Shown here: piece after piece, positions 9,469 through 17,380 of the stretch
Layout of the letters: each line of letters begins with the position of its first letter
How positions within the stretch are numbered: position 1 is the stretch's first letter
Assembly: GCF_001905885.1 (NCBI RefSeq)
Contig: NZ_LIYH01000006.1
Coordinates: 552,034-616,033, forward strand
DNA length: 64,000 nt
Direction of reading: 5' to 3'
Origin: Streptomyces sp. CB03234
GTDB lineage: Bacteria > Actinomycetota > Actinomycetes > Streptomycetales > Streptomycetaceae
Notes under the pieces: generated by a model
Told to the model about the DNA's origin: nothing
The model's input: only the letters and a program-made list of their open reading frames with translations
The model's database searches: none
Position numbers and translations under genes: made by a program

Positions 9469-10608
9469 GTGACGTTTCCGGTAGTAGGCATGGTGGGCGG
9501 CGGACAGCTCGCCCGGATGACTCACGAGGCGGGCATCCCCCTCGGCATCAAGTTCAAGCTCCTCAGCGACTCCCCCCAGGACTCCGCGGCCCAGGTGGTG
9601 AGCGAGGTCGTCATCGGCGACTATCGCGACCTGGACACACTGCGTGAGTTCGCACGCGGCTGCGATGTGATCACGTTCGATCACGAGCACGTACCGACCG
9701 AGCACCTGCGGGCCCTGGAGGCGGACGGCATTCCCGTCCGGCCGGGGCCCGACGCATTGGTGCACGCCCAGGACAAGGGCGTGATGCGGGCCAGGCTCGA
9801 CGAGATCGGCGCACCGTGCCCGCGCCACCGCATCGTGAAGGACCCGGCGGACGCGGCGGCCTTCGCCGCCGAGACCGGGGGCTTCCCGATCATCCTCAAG
9901 ACGGTGCGCGGCGGGTACGACGGCAAGGGCGTGTGGTTCGTCCGCTCCGAGGACGACGCCCGCGACCCGTTCCTGGCGGGCGTGCCGGTCCTCGCGGAGG
10001 AGAAGGTCGACTTCGTACGCGAGCTGGCGGCCAACATCGTCCGCTCCCCGCACGGCCAGGCCGTGGCGTACCCCGTCGTCGAATCACGGCAGGTCGACGG
10101 CGTCTGCGACACCGTCATCGCCCCCGCGCCCGGCCTGTCGGCCGAGCTGGCCGGCCAGGCCCAGGAGCTCGCGCTGCGCATCGCCAAGGAACTGGACGTC
10201 GTCGGCCACCTCGCCGTCGAGCTGTTCGAGACCCGCGACGGCCGCATCCTCGTCAACGAGCTGGCCATGCGCCCCCACAACTCGGGCCACTGGACCCAGG
10301 ACGGCGCGGTCACCTCGCAGTTCGCCAACCATGTACGGGCCGTGCTCGACCTGCCGCTCGGCGACCCGCGCCCGCGCGCCACGTGGACCGTCATGTGCAA
10401 CGTGCTGGGCGGCGACTACCCCGACATGTACCAGGCCTACCTGCACTGCATGGCCCGTGACCCCCAGCTGAAGATCCATATGTACGGCAAGGACGTGAAG
10501 CCCGGCCGCAAGGTGGGGCACGTCAACACCTACGGCGACGACCTCGACGACGTGCTGGACCGCGCGCGTCACGCCGCCGGCTACCTGCGAGGAACGATCG
10601 TTGAGTAA
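9469..10608 (+). CDS. purK: N5-carboxyaminoimidazole ribonucleotide synthetase PurK
   Basis: This 379-residue ATP-grasp enzyme carboxylates AIR to N5-CAIR using ATP and bicarbonate in purine synthesis. Visible features are the N-terminal MVGGGQLARM loop, the FDHEHVP motif, the ATP-grasp glycine loop ILKTVRGGYDGKGVW, and the metal/ATP-binding segment VNELAMRPHNSGHWT. Length is normal. The GTG start at 9469 opens MTFPVVGMVGGG. The purE start overlaps its last codons, so the two sequential enzymes are translationally coupled. Confidence 0.96.
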   Translation: MTFPVVGMVGGGQLARMTHEAGIPLGIKFKLLSDSPQDSAAQVVSEVVIGDYRDLDTLREFARGCDVITFDHEHVPTEHLRALEADGIPVRPGPDALVHAQDKGVMRARLDEIGAPCPRHRIVKDPADAAAFAAETGGFPIILKTVRGGYDGKGVWFVRSEDDARDPFLAGVPVLAEEKVDFVRELAANIVRSPHGQAVAYPVVESRQVDGVCDTVIAPAPGLSAELAGQAQELALRIAKELDVVGHLAVELFETRDGRILVNELAMRPHNSGHWTQDGAVTSQFANHVRAVLDLPLGDPRPRATWTVMCNVLGGDYPDMYQAYLHCMARDPQLKIHMYGKDVKPGRKVGHVNTYGDDLDDVLDRARHAAGYLRGTIVE

Positions 10609-11137
10609 CCCCCTGGACACTCCGCTCGTGGGCATCGTCATGGGCTCCGACTCCGACTGGCCCGTCATGGAGGCCGCCGCGTCGGCCCTCGACGAGTTCG
10701 AGATCCCGTACGAGGTCGACGTCGTCTCCGCGCACCGGATGCCGCGCGAAATGATCGCGTACGGGGAGCGCGCCGCCGACCGGGGCCTGAAGGCGGTCAT
10801 CGCGGGCGCCGGCGGCGCCGCGCACCTGCCCGGCATGCTCGCCTCGGTCACCCCGCTGCCGGTCATCGGTGTGCCCGTGCCGTTGAAGTACCTGGACGGC
10901 ATGGACTCCCTCCTGTCGATCGTCCAGATGCCCGCGGGCGTCCCCGTGGCCACCGTCTCGGTGGGCGGGGCGCGCAACGCGGGCCTGCTGGCGGCGCGCA
11001 TCCTGGCGACCTCCGACCCCGACCTCCTGACCCGCATGGCCGACTTCCAGCAGGAGCTGAACGACCAGGCGACCGAGAAGGGCAAGCGGCTGCGGGCGAA
11101 GGTCGAGGGCTCGGCGTCCTTCGGTTTCGCCAAGTGA
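10601..11137 (+). CDS. purE: N5-CAIR mutase PurE (class I)
   Basis: This 178-residue class I PurE converts N5-CAIR to CAIR. The substrate-binding motifs GSDSDWPVM, SAHRMP and AGAGGAAHLPGM are present, as are the octamer-interface segment PLKYLDGMDSL and VSVGGARNAG. The start is TTG at 10601, supported by GAGGAACG just upstream; it overlaps the purK stop by 8 bases. A later GTG (10628) would cut into the conserved first strand. The next gene, a dipeptidase, starts in a GTGA overlap, making a three-gene unit. Confidence 0.95.
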   Translation: MSNPLDTPLVGIVMGSDSDWPVMEAAASALDEFEIPYEVDVVSAHRMPREMIAYGERAADRGLKAVIAGAGGAAHLPGMLASVTPLPVIGVPVPLKYLDGMDSLLSIVQMPAGVPVATVSVGGARNAGLLAARILATSDPDLLTRMADFQQELNDQATEKGKRLRAKVEGSASFGFAK

Positions 11138-12324
11138 CGGCCGGCCGTTTCCAGGACGAGGCGCGCGAGCTGCTCGCCTCGTACCCCGTGGTCGACGGCC
11201 ACAACGACCTGCCGTGGGCGCTGCGCGAGCACGCCGGCTACGACCTGGACCGCCTCGACATCGGGGCGGACCAGACGGGCCGGCTCCACACCGACATCCC
11301 GCGACTGCGGGCGGGCGGCGTCGGCGCCCAGTTCTGGTCGGTGTACGTGCGCACCGGCATGGCGGGCGACGACGCGGTCAGCGCGACGCTGGAGCAGATC
11401 GACTGCGTCGACCGGCTGCTCGCCCGCCACCCGGCCGACCTGGCGCCCGCGCTGACCGCCGACGACATGGAGGCGGCGCGGGCCTCCGGGCGCATCGCGT
11501 CGCTCAAGGGCGCCGAGGGCGGCCACTCCATCAACAACTCGATGGCCACCCTGCGGGCGCTGTACGCCCTCGGCGTCCGCTACATGACCCTGACCCACAA
11601 CGACAACGTCCCCTGGGCCGACTCGGCGACGGACGCCCCGGGCGTCGGGGGCCTCTCCCCGTTCGGCCGGGAGGTCGTCCGTGAGATGAACCGCCTCGGC
11701 ATGCTGGTGGACCTCTCGCACGTGGCCGACACGACGATGCGTGACGCGCTGGCGGTGTCCGAGGCCCCGGTGATCTTCTCGCACTCCTCCTCCCGGGCCG
11801 TGTGCGACCACCCCCGCAACATCCCCGACGACGTGCTGGCGCTCCTCCCCGCCAACGGGGGCGTCGCCATGGCCACGTTCGTCCCCAAGTTCGTCCTCCC
11901 CGCCGCCGTCGACTGGACCCGGCGGGCCGACGAGAACATGCGGGCGCACGGCTTCCACCACCTGGACACCACCCCCGAGGCGATGCGCGTCCACGCGGCC
12001 TTCGAGGAGGCCCACCCGCGCCCGGTCGCCACCGTCGCCACGGTCGCGGACCACCTCGACCACATGCGGGAGGTCGCGGGCATCGACCACATCGGCATCG
12101 GCGGCGACTTCGACGGCACGGCGTTCACCCCGTCGGACCTGCCGGACGTCTCGGCGTACCCGAACCTCATCGCCGAGCTCCTCGCCCGCAGGTGGTCCCG
12201 TACGGACCTGGCGAAGCTCACCTGGCACAACCCGCTGCGCGCCCTCCGCGACGCGGAATCCGTCTCCCGCTCCCTGTCGGCCCGCCCCGCCTCCACGGCC
12301 ACGCTCACGTCCCTGGACACCTGA
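11134..12324 (+). CDS. M19-family (membrane/renal-type) dipeptidase, catalytic residues intact
   Basis: This 396-residue TIM-barrel metallopeptidase belongs to the renal dipeptidase family (M19), which hydrolyses dipeptides at a two-zinc centre. All expected metal ligands can be placed: H23 and D25 (DGHNDLPW), bridging E128 (KGAEGGHS), H196 (VDLSHVADTTM), H217 (IFSHSSSRA) and D325 (GIGGDFDG). GTG at 11134 overlaps the purE stop. It lacks a signal peptide, so it is probably cytoplasmic. A degenerate paralogue follows at 12998-14071. Substrate unknown. Confidence 0.92.
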   Translation: MTAGRFQDEARELLASYPVVDGHNDLPWALREHAGYDLDRLDIGADQTGRLHTDIPRLRAGGVGAQFWSVYVRTGMAGDDAVSATLEQIDCVDRLLARHPADLAPALTADDMEAARASGRIASLKGAEGGHSINNSMATLRALYALGVRYMTLTHNDNVPWADSATDAPGVGGLSPFGREVVREMNRLGMLVDLSHVADTTMRDALAVSEAPVIFSHSSSRAVCDHPRNIPDDVLALLPANGGVAMATFVPKFVLPAAVDWTRRADENMRAHGFHHLDTTPEAMRVHAAFEEAHPRPVATVATVADHLDHMREVAGIDHIGIGGDFDGTAFTPSDLPDVSAYPNLIAELLARRWSRTDLAKLTWHNPLRALRDAESVSRSLSARPASTATLTSLDT

Positions 12325-12352
12325 CCACCCGCCGGGGCCGCCGGTGGGAGCG

Positions 12353-12715
12353 GGGTGCGGCCCCTCCGGGCTCACCTCCTCGAGCCCGGCGGCCGAGCCC
12401 TGCCGGGGCCGGGCGACGGCCTGACCCGGTGGGCGGTGGGGTGCGGCCCCTCCGGGCTCACCTCCTCGAGGCCGGCGGCCTTGGGTTTCGCGATGGGGAG
12501 CTCATGTGCCGCCGCCAACCTCTGCGGGGGCGACCCTGCACGGCCACACCCCGGTCGTACGCCGTCTGCGGGCGGTGGGTCCCCCTGTGCCGTGTACGGC
12601 GAGGAGGGGCCGTGCAGGGTCGCCCCCGCAGCCGACGGCGGCGAGATACGGCCACCAGGGCGCTCGGGCGCCCCGCCGACGGCGAGGAGGTGAGCCCGGA
12701 GGGGCCCCGACCCTT
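12353..12715. repeat. Composite dispersed intergenic repeat, several partial copies
   Basis: A 41-base sequence (GGTGCGGCCCCTCCGGGCTC then ACCTCCTCGAG and CCGGCGGCC) occurs at 12353-12394 and again at 12438-12480. Its reverse complement core GAGCCCGGAGGGGCC recurs at about 12688-12712. A second module, GGCCGTGCAGGGTCG plus CCCCGCAG, lies inverted at 12521-12545 and direct at 12607-12632. The same modules in the same order occur at 28805-28975. No coding potential is apparent. It looks like an intergenic repeat family with palindromic organisation. Confidence 0.65.
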
Positions 12716-12740
12716 GCCCACCGGCAGCAACCGCGTCGGC

Positions 12741-12886
12741 CCCGCGCCGCACGGCTCCCCGCGCCGCATGGCTCCCCGCGCCGCACGGCACCCCGCGCCG
12801 CACGGCACCCCGCGCCGCACGGCTCCCCGCGCCGCACGGCTCCCCGCGCCGCACGGCTCCCCGCGCCGCACGGCACCCCGCGCCGC
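12741..12886. repeat. 17-bp tandem repeat (about 8.5 copies)
   Basis: Eight consecutive 17-base units run from 12751 to 12886, preceded by a 10-base partial unit. The consensus is ACGGC(T/A)CCCCGCGCCGC; unit 2 has ATGGC and units 3, 4 and 8 carry A in place of T. Because 17 is not a multiple of three, the array would change frame and is not expected to be translated. It lies 110 bases before the second dipeptidase gene. Confidence 0.85.
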
Positions 12887-12997
12887 TCCGGCTGGGTCAC
12901 CCGGACGCAGTACGTCGCCGCGACCCCCGCCCCGCCCCGTGCCACCGTGGGCGTATCGAACAGCGGCTCGTCGCCCGTCCCGGAGCGGAGCTCCCCC

Positions 12998-14071
12998 ATG
13001 GCAGACCTGCAGGACCACCCGTACGCAGCACCCTCCGCGATCGGTGAACTCGACGACACGCCCGACGGCGCCGCCGAGGCGCCCACGCCCGCCGAGGTCG
13101 ACATCGAGCGGGCCCGCGTGCTGCTCGCCGCGCAGCTGGTGGTCGACGGTCACAACACCCTCGCCCAGGAGCTGGACCGCACCCACTGGCACGACCTCCA
13201 GCACGGCTCGGCCCTGCTCGACACCGACATCCCGCGCATCCGCGCCGGCGGCGTCGGCGCGCAGTTCTGGTCGCTGCACGTACCGCCCGGCCCCGCCGCC
13301 GTGCAGGACACACTGGACCGAATAGACGCCGTACGCACCCTCATCGCGTCCTGCCCGGAGGCCCTGCGGCTCGCCCTCACCGCCGCCGACATGGTCCAGG
13401 CCCGCGACTGCGGCCGGATCGCGTCCCTCCTCGGGCCCGTCTCCGGCGCCGCCCTCGGCGACTCGCTGGCCACCCTCCGCGCCTACCACGCGCTCGGCGT
13501 CCGCAGCGTGAGCATCGCCGGTACGCACTGGACGGCCGACCGCGCCGGCCTGACGCCGTTCGGCGAGGAGGCGGTGCGCGAGATGAACCGCCTCGGGGTC
13601 CTCGTCGACCTCTCCGGCGCCTCCGAGCCCACCATGGACCGGGTCCTCGACGTTTCCAAGGCGCCGGTCATCCTCTCCCACTCGGCGGCCCACGCCCTCA
13701 CCCCGCACTCCGCCAACGTCCCCGACGACGTACTGCGCCGCCTGCACGCCAACGCGGGCGTCTGCATGGTGAGCTTCGCGCCCGACCAGGTGGCCCGCCA
13801 CGCCGGTCAGCCGGCCACCCTGTGGGACGTGGCCGACCATGTGGAGCGCGTCCGTGAGGTCGCCGGGCCGGAGTGCGTCGGGCTGTCGGGTTCGTACGGC
13901 ATGGCGACCGACGCCCCGCACACCATCGGCCTCGAAGACGCGTCCTGCTACCCGAACCTCATCGCCGAGCTGCTGCACCGCGACTGGTCCGAGGCCGACA
14001 TCGCCGCCCTGACGTGGGGCAACGCGGCCCGTGTCGTGCGCGAGGCGGCGGAGGCCGCGCAACCGGCGTAG
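12998..14071 (+). CDS. M19 dipeptidase-like protein lacking most metal ligands (probable pseudo-enzyme)
   Basis: This 357-residue protein is colinear with the dipeptidase at 11134-12324 (shared DIPRIRAGGVGAQFWS, GRIAS, EMNRLG, PNLIAELL). The catalytic positions have changed: H52 is kept but the paired Asp is T54 (DGHNTL), the bridging Glu is V148, the first barrel His is G207 (VDLSGAS), H228 is kept, and the last Asp is S299 (GLSGSYG). Without these, a two-zinc site cannot form in the known way. The ORF is open and has a GGAG site before the ATG, so it is probably expressed. A binding, regulatory or changed catalytic role is possible. Confidence 0.85.
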   Translation: MADLQDHPYAAPSAIGELDDTPDGAAEAPTPAEVDIERARVLLAAQLVVDGHNTLAQELDRTHWHDLQHGSALLDTDIPRIRAGGVGAQFWSLHVPPGPAAVQDTLDRIDAVRTLIASCPEALRLALTAADMVQARDCGRIASLLGPVSGAALGDSLATLRAYHALGVRSVSIAGTHWTADRAGLTPFGEEAVREMNRLGVLVDLSGASEPTMDRVLDVSKAPVILSHSAAHALTPHSANVPDDVLRRLHANAGVCMVSFAPDQVARHAGQPATLWDVADHVERVREVAGPECVGLSGSYGMATDAPHTIGLEDASCYPNLIAELLHRDWSEADIAALTWGNAARVVREAAEAAQPA

Positions 14072-14074
14072 GGC

Positions 14075-14452
14075 CTACGCGCGGCACAGGCAGAACGGGT
14101 GCCCCGCCGGATCCGCGTACACCCGGAAGCCCCGCTCGCCCCCGTGGTCGTCGACGTCCAGCGGACGGGCGCCGAGCGTGAGGACCTGCTCGTGCGCGGC
14201 GTCGAGGTCCTCGACGTCGAGGTCCAGGTGGAGCTGCTGGGAGTTCCGGTCGGCCCGCGGCCATTCGGGCGGGCGAAGGTCCGGCGCGCGCTGGAAGGCG
14301 AGCCGCTGCCCGTCGGGGAGGTACAGGTCGATCCAGTCCTCGTCGCCGGGATCGCCCTTCACGTCACCACCGAGGATCGCGGCGTAGAACTCGGCGAGCC
14401 GGCGCGGTTCGGGACAGTCGATCGCGGTGAGGGTGAGTGTCGCAAAGCCCAT
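14075..14452 (-). CDS. VOC (glyoxalase/bleomycin resistance-like) family protein
   Basis: This 125-residue protein starts at ATG 14452 (MGFATLTLTAIDCPEP). It has the paired beta-alpha-beta-beta-beta layout of the vicinal oxygen chelate superfamily, with the repeated pattern ending DPAGHPFCLCRA. Conserved cues are the AEFYAAILGG helix, QLHLDLDVEDLDAAHEQVLTLGA (HLDLDV and HEQVLTLGA), and the C-terminal Asp-Pro-Ala-Gly-His turn. Streptomyces holds many of these, including resistance proteins and dioxygenases, and the sequence does not decide between them. The stop lies four bases from the convergent dipeptidase-like gene. Confidence 0.82.
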   Translation of the reverse strand: MGFATLTLTAIDCPEPRRLAEFYAAILGGDVKGDPGDEDWIDLYLPDGQRLAFQRAPDLRPPEWPRADRNSQQLHLDLDVEDLDAAHEQVLTLGARPLDVDDHGGERGFRVYADPAGHPFCLCRA

Positions 14453-14499
14453 GGCGCCCGAGTGCCGCCCACGCCGCCCCGTAAACCCGCGGCCCGTCC

Positions 14500-15843
14500 T
14501 CAGGCCCGCGGGCGGCCCATCGCGCGGAACGTCCAGCCCGCCTCGCGCCAGCGCTCCGCGTCCAGCGCGTTGCGGCCGTCCAGGATGAGCCGGTTCGCCG
14601 CGACCTCGCCCAGCTCCGCCGGGTCCAGCTCGCGGAACTCGCGCCACTCCGTCAGGTGCAGCACCACGTCCGCGCCCCGCACCGCGTCCAGGGCGCTGTC
14701 GGCGTACGCCAGCGTCGGGAACAGCCGCCGGGCGTTGTCCATGCCCTTCGGGTCGTACACGGTGACCTGGCCGCCCTGGAGGTGGATCTGACCGGCGACG
14801 TTCAGCGCGGGGGAGTCCCGTACGTCGTCCGAGTCCGGCTTGAACGCCGCACCCAGCACCGCCACCCGCTTGCCGAGGAACGTGCCGTCGCCCAGGGCCT
14901 CGCGCGCCATGCCGACCATCTGGCCGCGGCGCCGCATGTTGATGGAGTCGATCTCGCGCAGGAACGTCAGCGCCTGGTCGGCGCCCAGTTCACCGGCGCG
15001 CGCCATGAAGGCCCGGATGTCCTTGGGGAGGCACCCACCGCCGAAGCCGATCCCGGCCCGGAGGAACTTCGCGCCGATCCGCTCGTCGTAGCCGATGGCC
15101 TCGGCGAGCTTCACCACATCGCCCCCGGCGGCCTCGCACACCTCCGCCATCGCGTTGATGAAGGAGATCTTCGTCGCGAGGAAGGAATTCGCGGCGGTCT
15201 TCACCAGCTCCGCCGTGGGGAAGTCGGTCACCACGAACGGCGACCCTTCCTCCATCGGGGTGGCGTACACCTCACGCAGCAGCTTCTCCGCCGCCGCGCT
15301 CTCCACGCCCACCACGATCCGGTCCGGGTGCAGCGTGTCCTGCACGGCGAAGCCCTCCCGCAGGAACTCCGGGTTCCACGCCAGCTCCGCGTCCGCGCCC
15401 ACCGGCGCCCGGTCGGCGAGCAGCCGCGCGAGCCGCTCCGCGCTGCCGACCGGCACGGTCGACTTGCCGACGACCAGCGCGGGACGCTTCAGGTGCGGGG
15501 CGAGCGAGCCGAAGGCGGCGTCGACGTAACTCATGTCGCACGCGTAGTCACCGTGCTTCTGCGGTGTGTTCACGCAGACGAAGTGGATGTCGCCGAAGTC
15601 GCCGACCTCCTCCCACGACGTCGTGAAGCGCAGCCGCCCGGTGGAGCCCTCGATCCCGGCGACGTGCCGGTGCAGCAGCTCCTCTAGCCCCGGCTCGTAC
15701 ATCGGGACGCGCCCCGCCGAGAGCATCTCGATCTTCTCGGGGACGACGTCGAGCCCGAGCACCTCGAATCCCAGCTCCGCCATGGCCGCCGCATGGGTGG
15801 CGCCGAGGTATCCGGTGCCGATCACGGTGATCTTGAGGGCCAT
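14500..15843 (-). CDS. UDP-glucose 6-dehydrogenase family protein
   Basis: This 447-residue enzyme of the UDP-glucose/GDP-mannose dehydrogenase family performs NAD-dependent two-step oxidation of a sugar nucleotide to the uronic acid. The Rossmann motif VIGTGYLG starts near residue 6, the catalytic cysteine is C271 in GFGGGCLPKDIRAF, and GAAFKPDSDDVRDSP marks the C-terminal UDP-binding domain. The ATG at 15843 (MALKITVIG) is chosen because it begins four residues before the fold; an in-frame ATG at 15855 adds four residues. UDP-glucuronate would serve envelope polysaccharides. The gene is divergent from the acyl-CoA dehydrogenase. Confidence 0.9.
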   Translation of the reverse strand: MALKITVIGTGYLGATHAAAMAELGFEVLGLDVVPEKIEMLSAGRVPMYEPGLEELLHRHVAGIEGSTGRLRFTTSWEEVGDFGDIHFVCVNTPQKHGDYACDMSYVDAAFGSLAPHLKRPALVVGKSTVPVGSAERLARLLADRAPVGADAELAWNPEFLREGFAVQDTLHPDRIVVGVESAAAEKLLREVYATPMEEGSPFVVTDFPTAELVKTAANSFLATKISFINAMAEVCEAAGGDVVKLAEAIGYDERIGAKFLRAGIGFGGGCLPKDIRAFMARAGELGADQALTFLREIDSINMRRRGQMVGMAREALGDGTFLGKRVAVLGAAFKPDSDDVRDSPALNVAGQIHLQGGQVTVYDPKGMDNARRLFPTLAYADSALDAVRGADVVLHLTEWREFRELDPAELGEVAANRLILDGRNALDAERWREAGWTFRAMGRPRA

Positions 15844-16023
15844 ACGGTGCTCCATTGACGTACGGGAGGGAGTGCGGCCCCGAGCATAGTCGTGCCCCGG
15901 CGAGGGCACCGTTCTCCCGGGACCGGTGCTGTCGTCAAGCTCACGTATGCCTGGCTCGCCCCGTCCCACTAAAATTCGGGTTACTTAACGGTAGTTAGCA
16001 GCAGCTCTGGGGAGTGAGAGACC

Positions 16024-17181
16024 TTGGCGGGAACGCCTGACTTCGATCTGTACCGCCCGTCCGAAGAGCACGACATGCTCCGGGACACCGTCCGCTCGCT
16101 CGCCGAGGCCAAGATCCTCCCGTTCGCCGCCGCGGTGGACGAGGAGGCCCGCTTCCCGCAGGAGGCGCTGGACGCGCTCGTCTCCTCCGACCTGCACGCC
16201 GTGCACGTCCCCGAGACGTACGGCGGCGCGGGCGCCGACGCCCTCGCGACCGTCATCGTCATCGAGGAGGTCGCCCGCGTCTGCGCCAGCTCCTCCCTGA
16301 TCCCGGCGGTCAACAAGCTGGGCTCGCTCCCGGTGATCATCTCCGGCTCGGAGGACCTCAAGAAGAAGTACATGACCCCGCTCGCCAAGGGCGACGCGAT
16401 GTTCTCGTACTGCCTCTCCGAGCCCGACGCGGGCTCCGACGCCGCCGGCATGAAGACCAAGGCGGTCCGCGACGGCGACTTCTGGGTCCTCAACGGCGTG
16501 AAGCGCTGGATCACCAACGCGGGCGTCTCCGAGTTCTACACGGTCATGGCCGTCACCGACCCGGCCAAGCGCTCCAAGGGCATCAGCGCCTTCGTCGTCG
16601 AGAAGGGCGACCCGGGTGTCTCCTTCGGCGCCCCGGAGAAGAAGCTCGGCATCAAGGGCTCCCCGACCCGCGAGGTCTACCTCGACAACGTACGCATCCC
16701 CGCCGACCGCATGATCGGCGAGGAGGGCACCGGCTTCGCCACCGCGATGAAGACCCTGGACCACACCCGCATCACCATCGCGGCCCAGGCCCTCGGCATC
16801 GCCCAGGGAGCCCTGGACTACGCCAAGGGGTACGTCCAGGAGCGCAAGCAGTTCGGCAAGCCGATCGCCGACTTCCAGGGCGTGCAGTTCATGCTCGCCG
16901 ACATGGCGATGAAGATCTCCGCCGCCCGCGCCCTCACCTACCAGGCCGCCGCGGCCTCGGAGCGCGGCGACGCCGACCTCACCTACCTCGGCGCCGCCGC
17001 CAAGTGCTTCGCCTCCGACATCGCCATGGAGGTCACCACCGACGCCGTCCAGCTCCTCGGCGGCTACGGCTACACCCGCGACTACCCGGTCGAGCGCATG
17101 ATGCGCGACGCCAAGATCACCCAGATTTATGAAGGCACGAACCAAGTCCAGCGGATCGTGATGGCAAGGAACCTTCCCTAG
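16024..17181 (+). CDS. Acyl-CoA dehydrogenase (integration target of an element)
   Basis: This 385-residue flavoenzyme has the N-terminal helical, beta-barrel and C-terminal helical domains of short/medium-chain acyl-CoA dehydrogenases. Signature segments are FSYCLSEPDAGSDAAG and QLLGGYGYTRDYPVERMMRD. The catalytic base is E370 in IYEGTNQVQR. TTG at 16024 follows GGGAGTGAGAG. The last 20 codons lie inside an attL site, where ATT TAT and CAA replace the GC-rich ATC TAC and CAG seen in the displaced native copy at 22568-22627. The element therefore supplied a functional 3' end and the enzyme stays complete. In mycobacteria the purE neighbour is fadE25. Confidence 0.93.
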   Translation: MAGTPDFDLYRPSEEHDMLRDTVRSLAEAKILPFAAAVDEEARFPQEALDALVSSDLHAVHVPETYGGAGADALATVIVIEEVARVCASSSLIPAVNKLGSLPVIISGSEDLKKKYMTPLAKGDAMFSYCLSEPDAGSDAAGMKTKAVRDGDFWVLNGVKRWITNAGVSEFYTVMAVTDPAKRSKGISAFVVEKGDPGVSFGAPEKKLGIKGSPTREVYLDNVRIPADRMIGEEGTGFATAMKTLDHTRITIAAQALGIAQGALDYAKGYVQERKQFGKPIADFQGVQFMLADMAMKISAARALTYQAAAASERGDADLTYLGAAAKCFASDIAMEVTTDAVQLLGGYGYTRDYPVERMMRDAKITQIYEGTNQVQRIVMARNLP

Positions 17182-17185
17182 CAGG
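17122..17185. repeat. attL: 64-bp direct repeat over the 3' end of the acyl-CoA dehydrogenase gene
   Basis: Positions 17122-17185 match 22568-22631 at 59 of 64 bases. The longest identical block is 29 bp (17146-17174), and a 14-bp identical block GAAGGCACGAACCA lies at 17131-17144. The reading frame of the dehydrogenase passes through it and ends with TAG at 17179-17181. Confidence 0.88.
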
Positions 17186-17339
17186 GTTTTTGCAGGTCAA
17201 AGGCTGTTTCGAGGGTCCGAGAGGACTGCTTTGGCATTCTGTCCGCTGCGGCCCGATCAGGACCGTTCCAGGGCGTCATGCTGGGGGAATCCTGGGCGGA
17301 CGCCGAGCCGAAAGTGGCCGCTGACCTGTACAAACAACG

Positions 17340-17366
17340 CAGCCCCCGGCGAGATGCCGGGGGCTG
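17340..17366. terminator. Hairpin downstream of the recombinase fragment
   Basis: An 11-bp stem (CAGCCCCCGGC at 17340-17350, complement at 17356-17366) with a 5-base loop ends 14 bases past the recombinase stop. It could terminate leftward transcription out of the element, and could also serve the dehydrogenase transcript. Confidence 0.7.
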
Positions 17367-17380
17367 TTGTCGTCCGCCCA

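Noticed and set aside
10084..12375. A 763-codon open frame on the minus strand
   Set aside because: It lies opposite purK, purE and the dipeptidase, all with clear family motifs; its translation is low-complexity.
12741..12886. CRISPR array
   Set aside because: Units are 17 bp and directly contiguous without unique spacers, and no cas gene is near. It is a simple tandem repeat.
17182..17380. tRNA gene at the left end of the element as the attachment site
   Set aside because: No cloverleaf or T-loop sequence is found. The repeat clearly corresponds to the dehydrogenase coding end instead.
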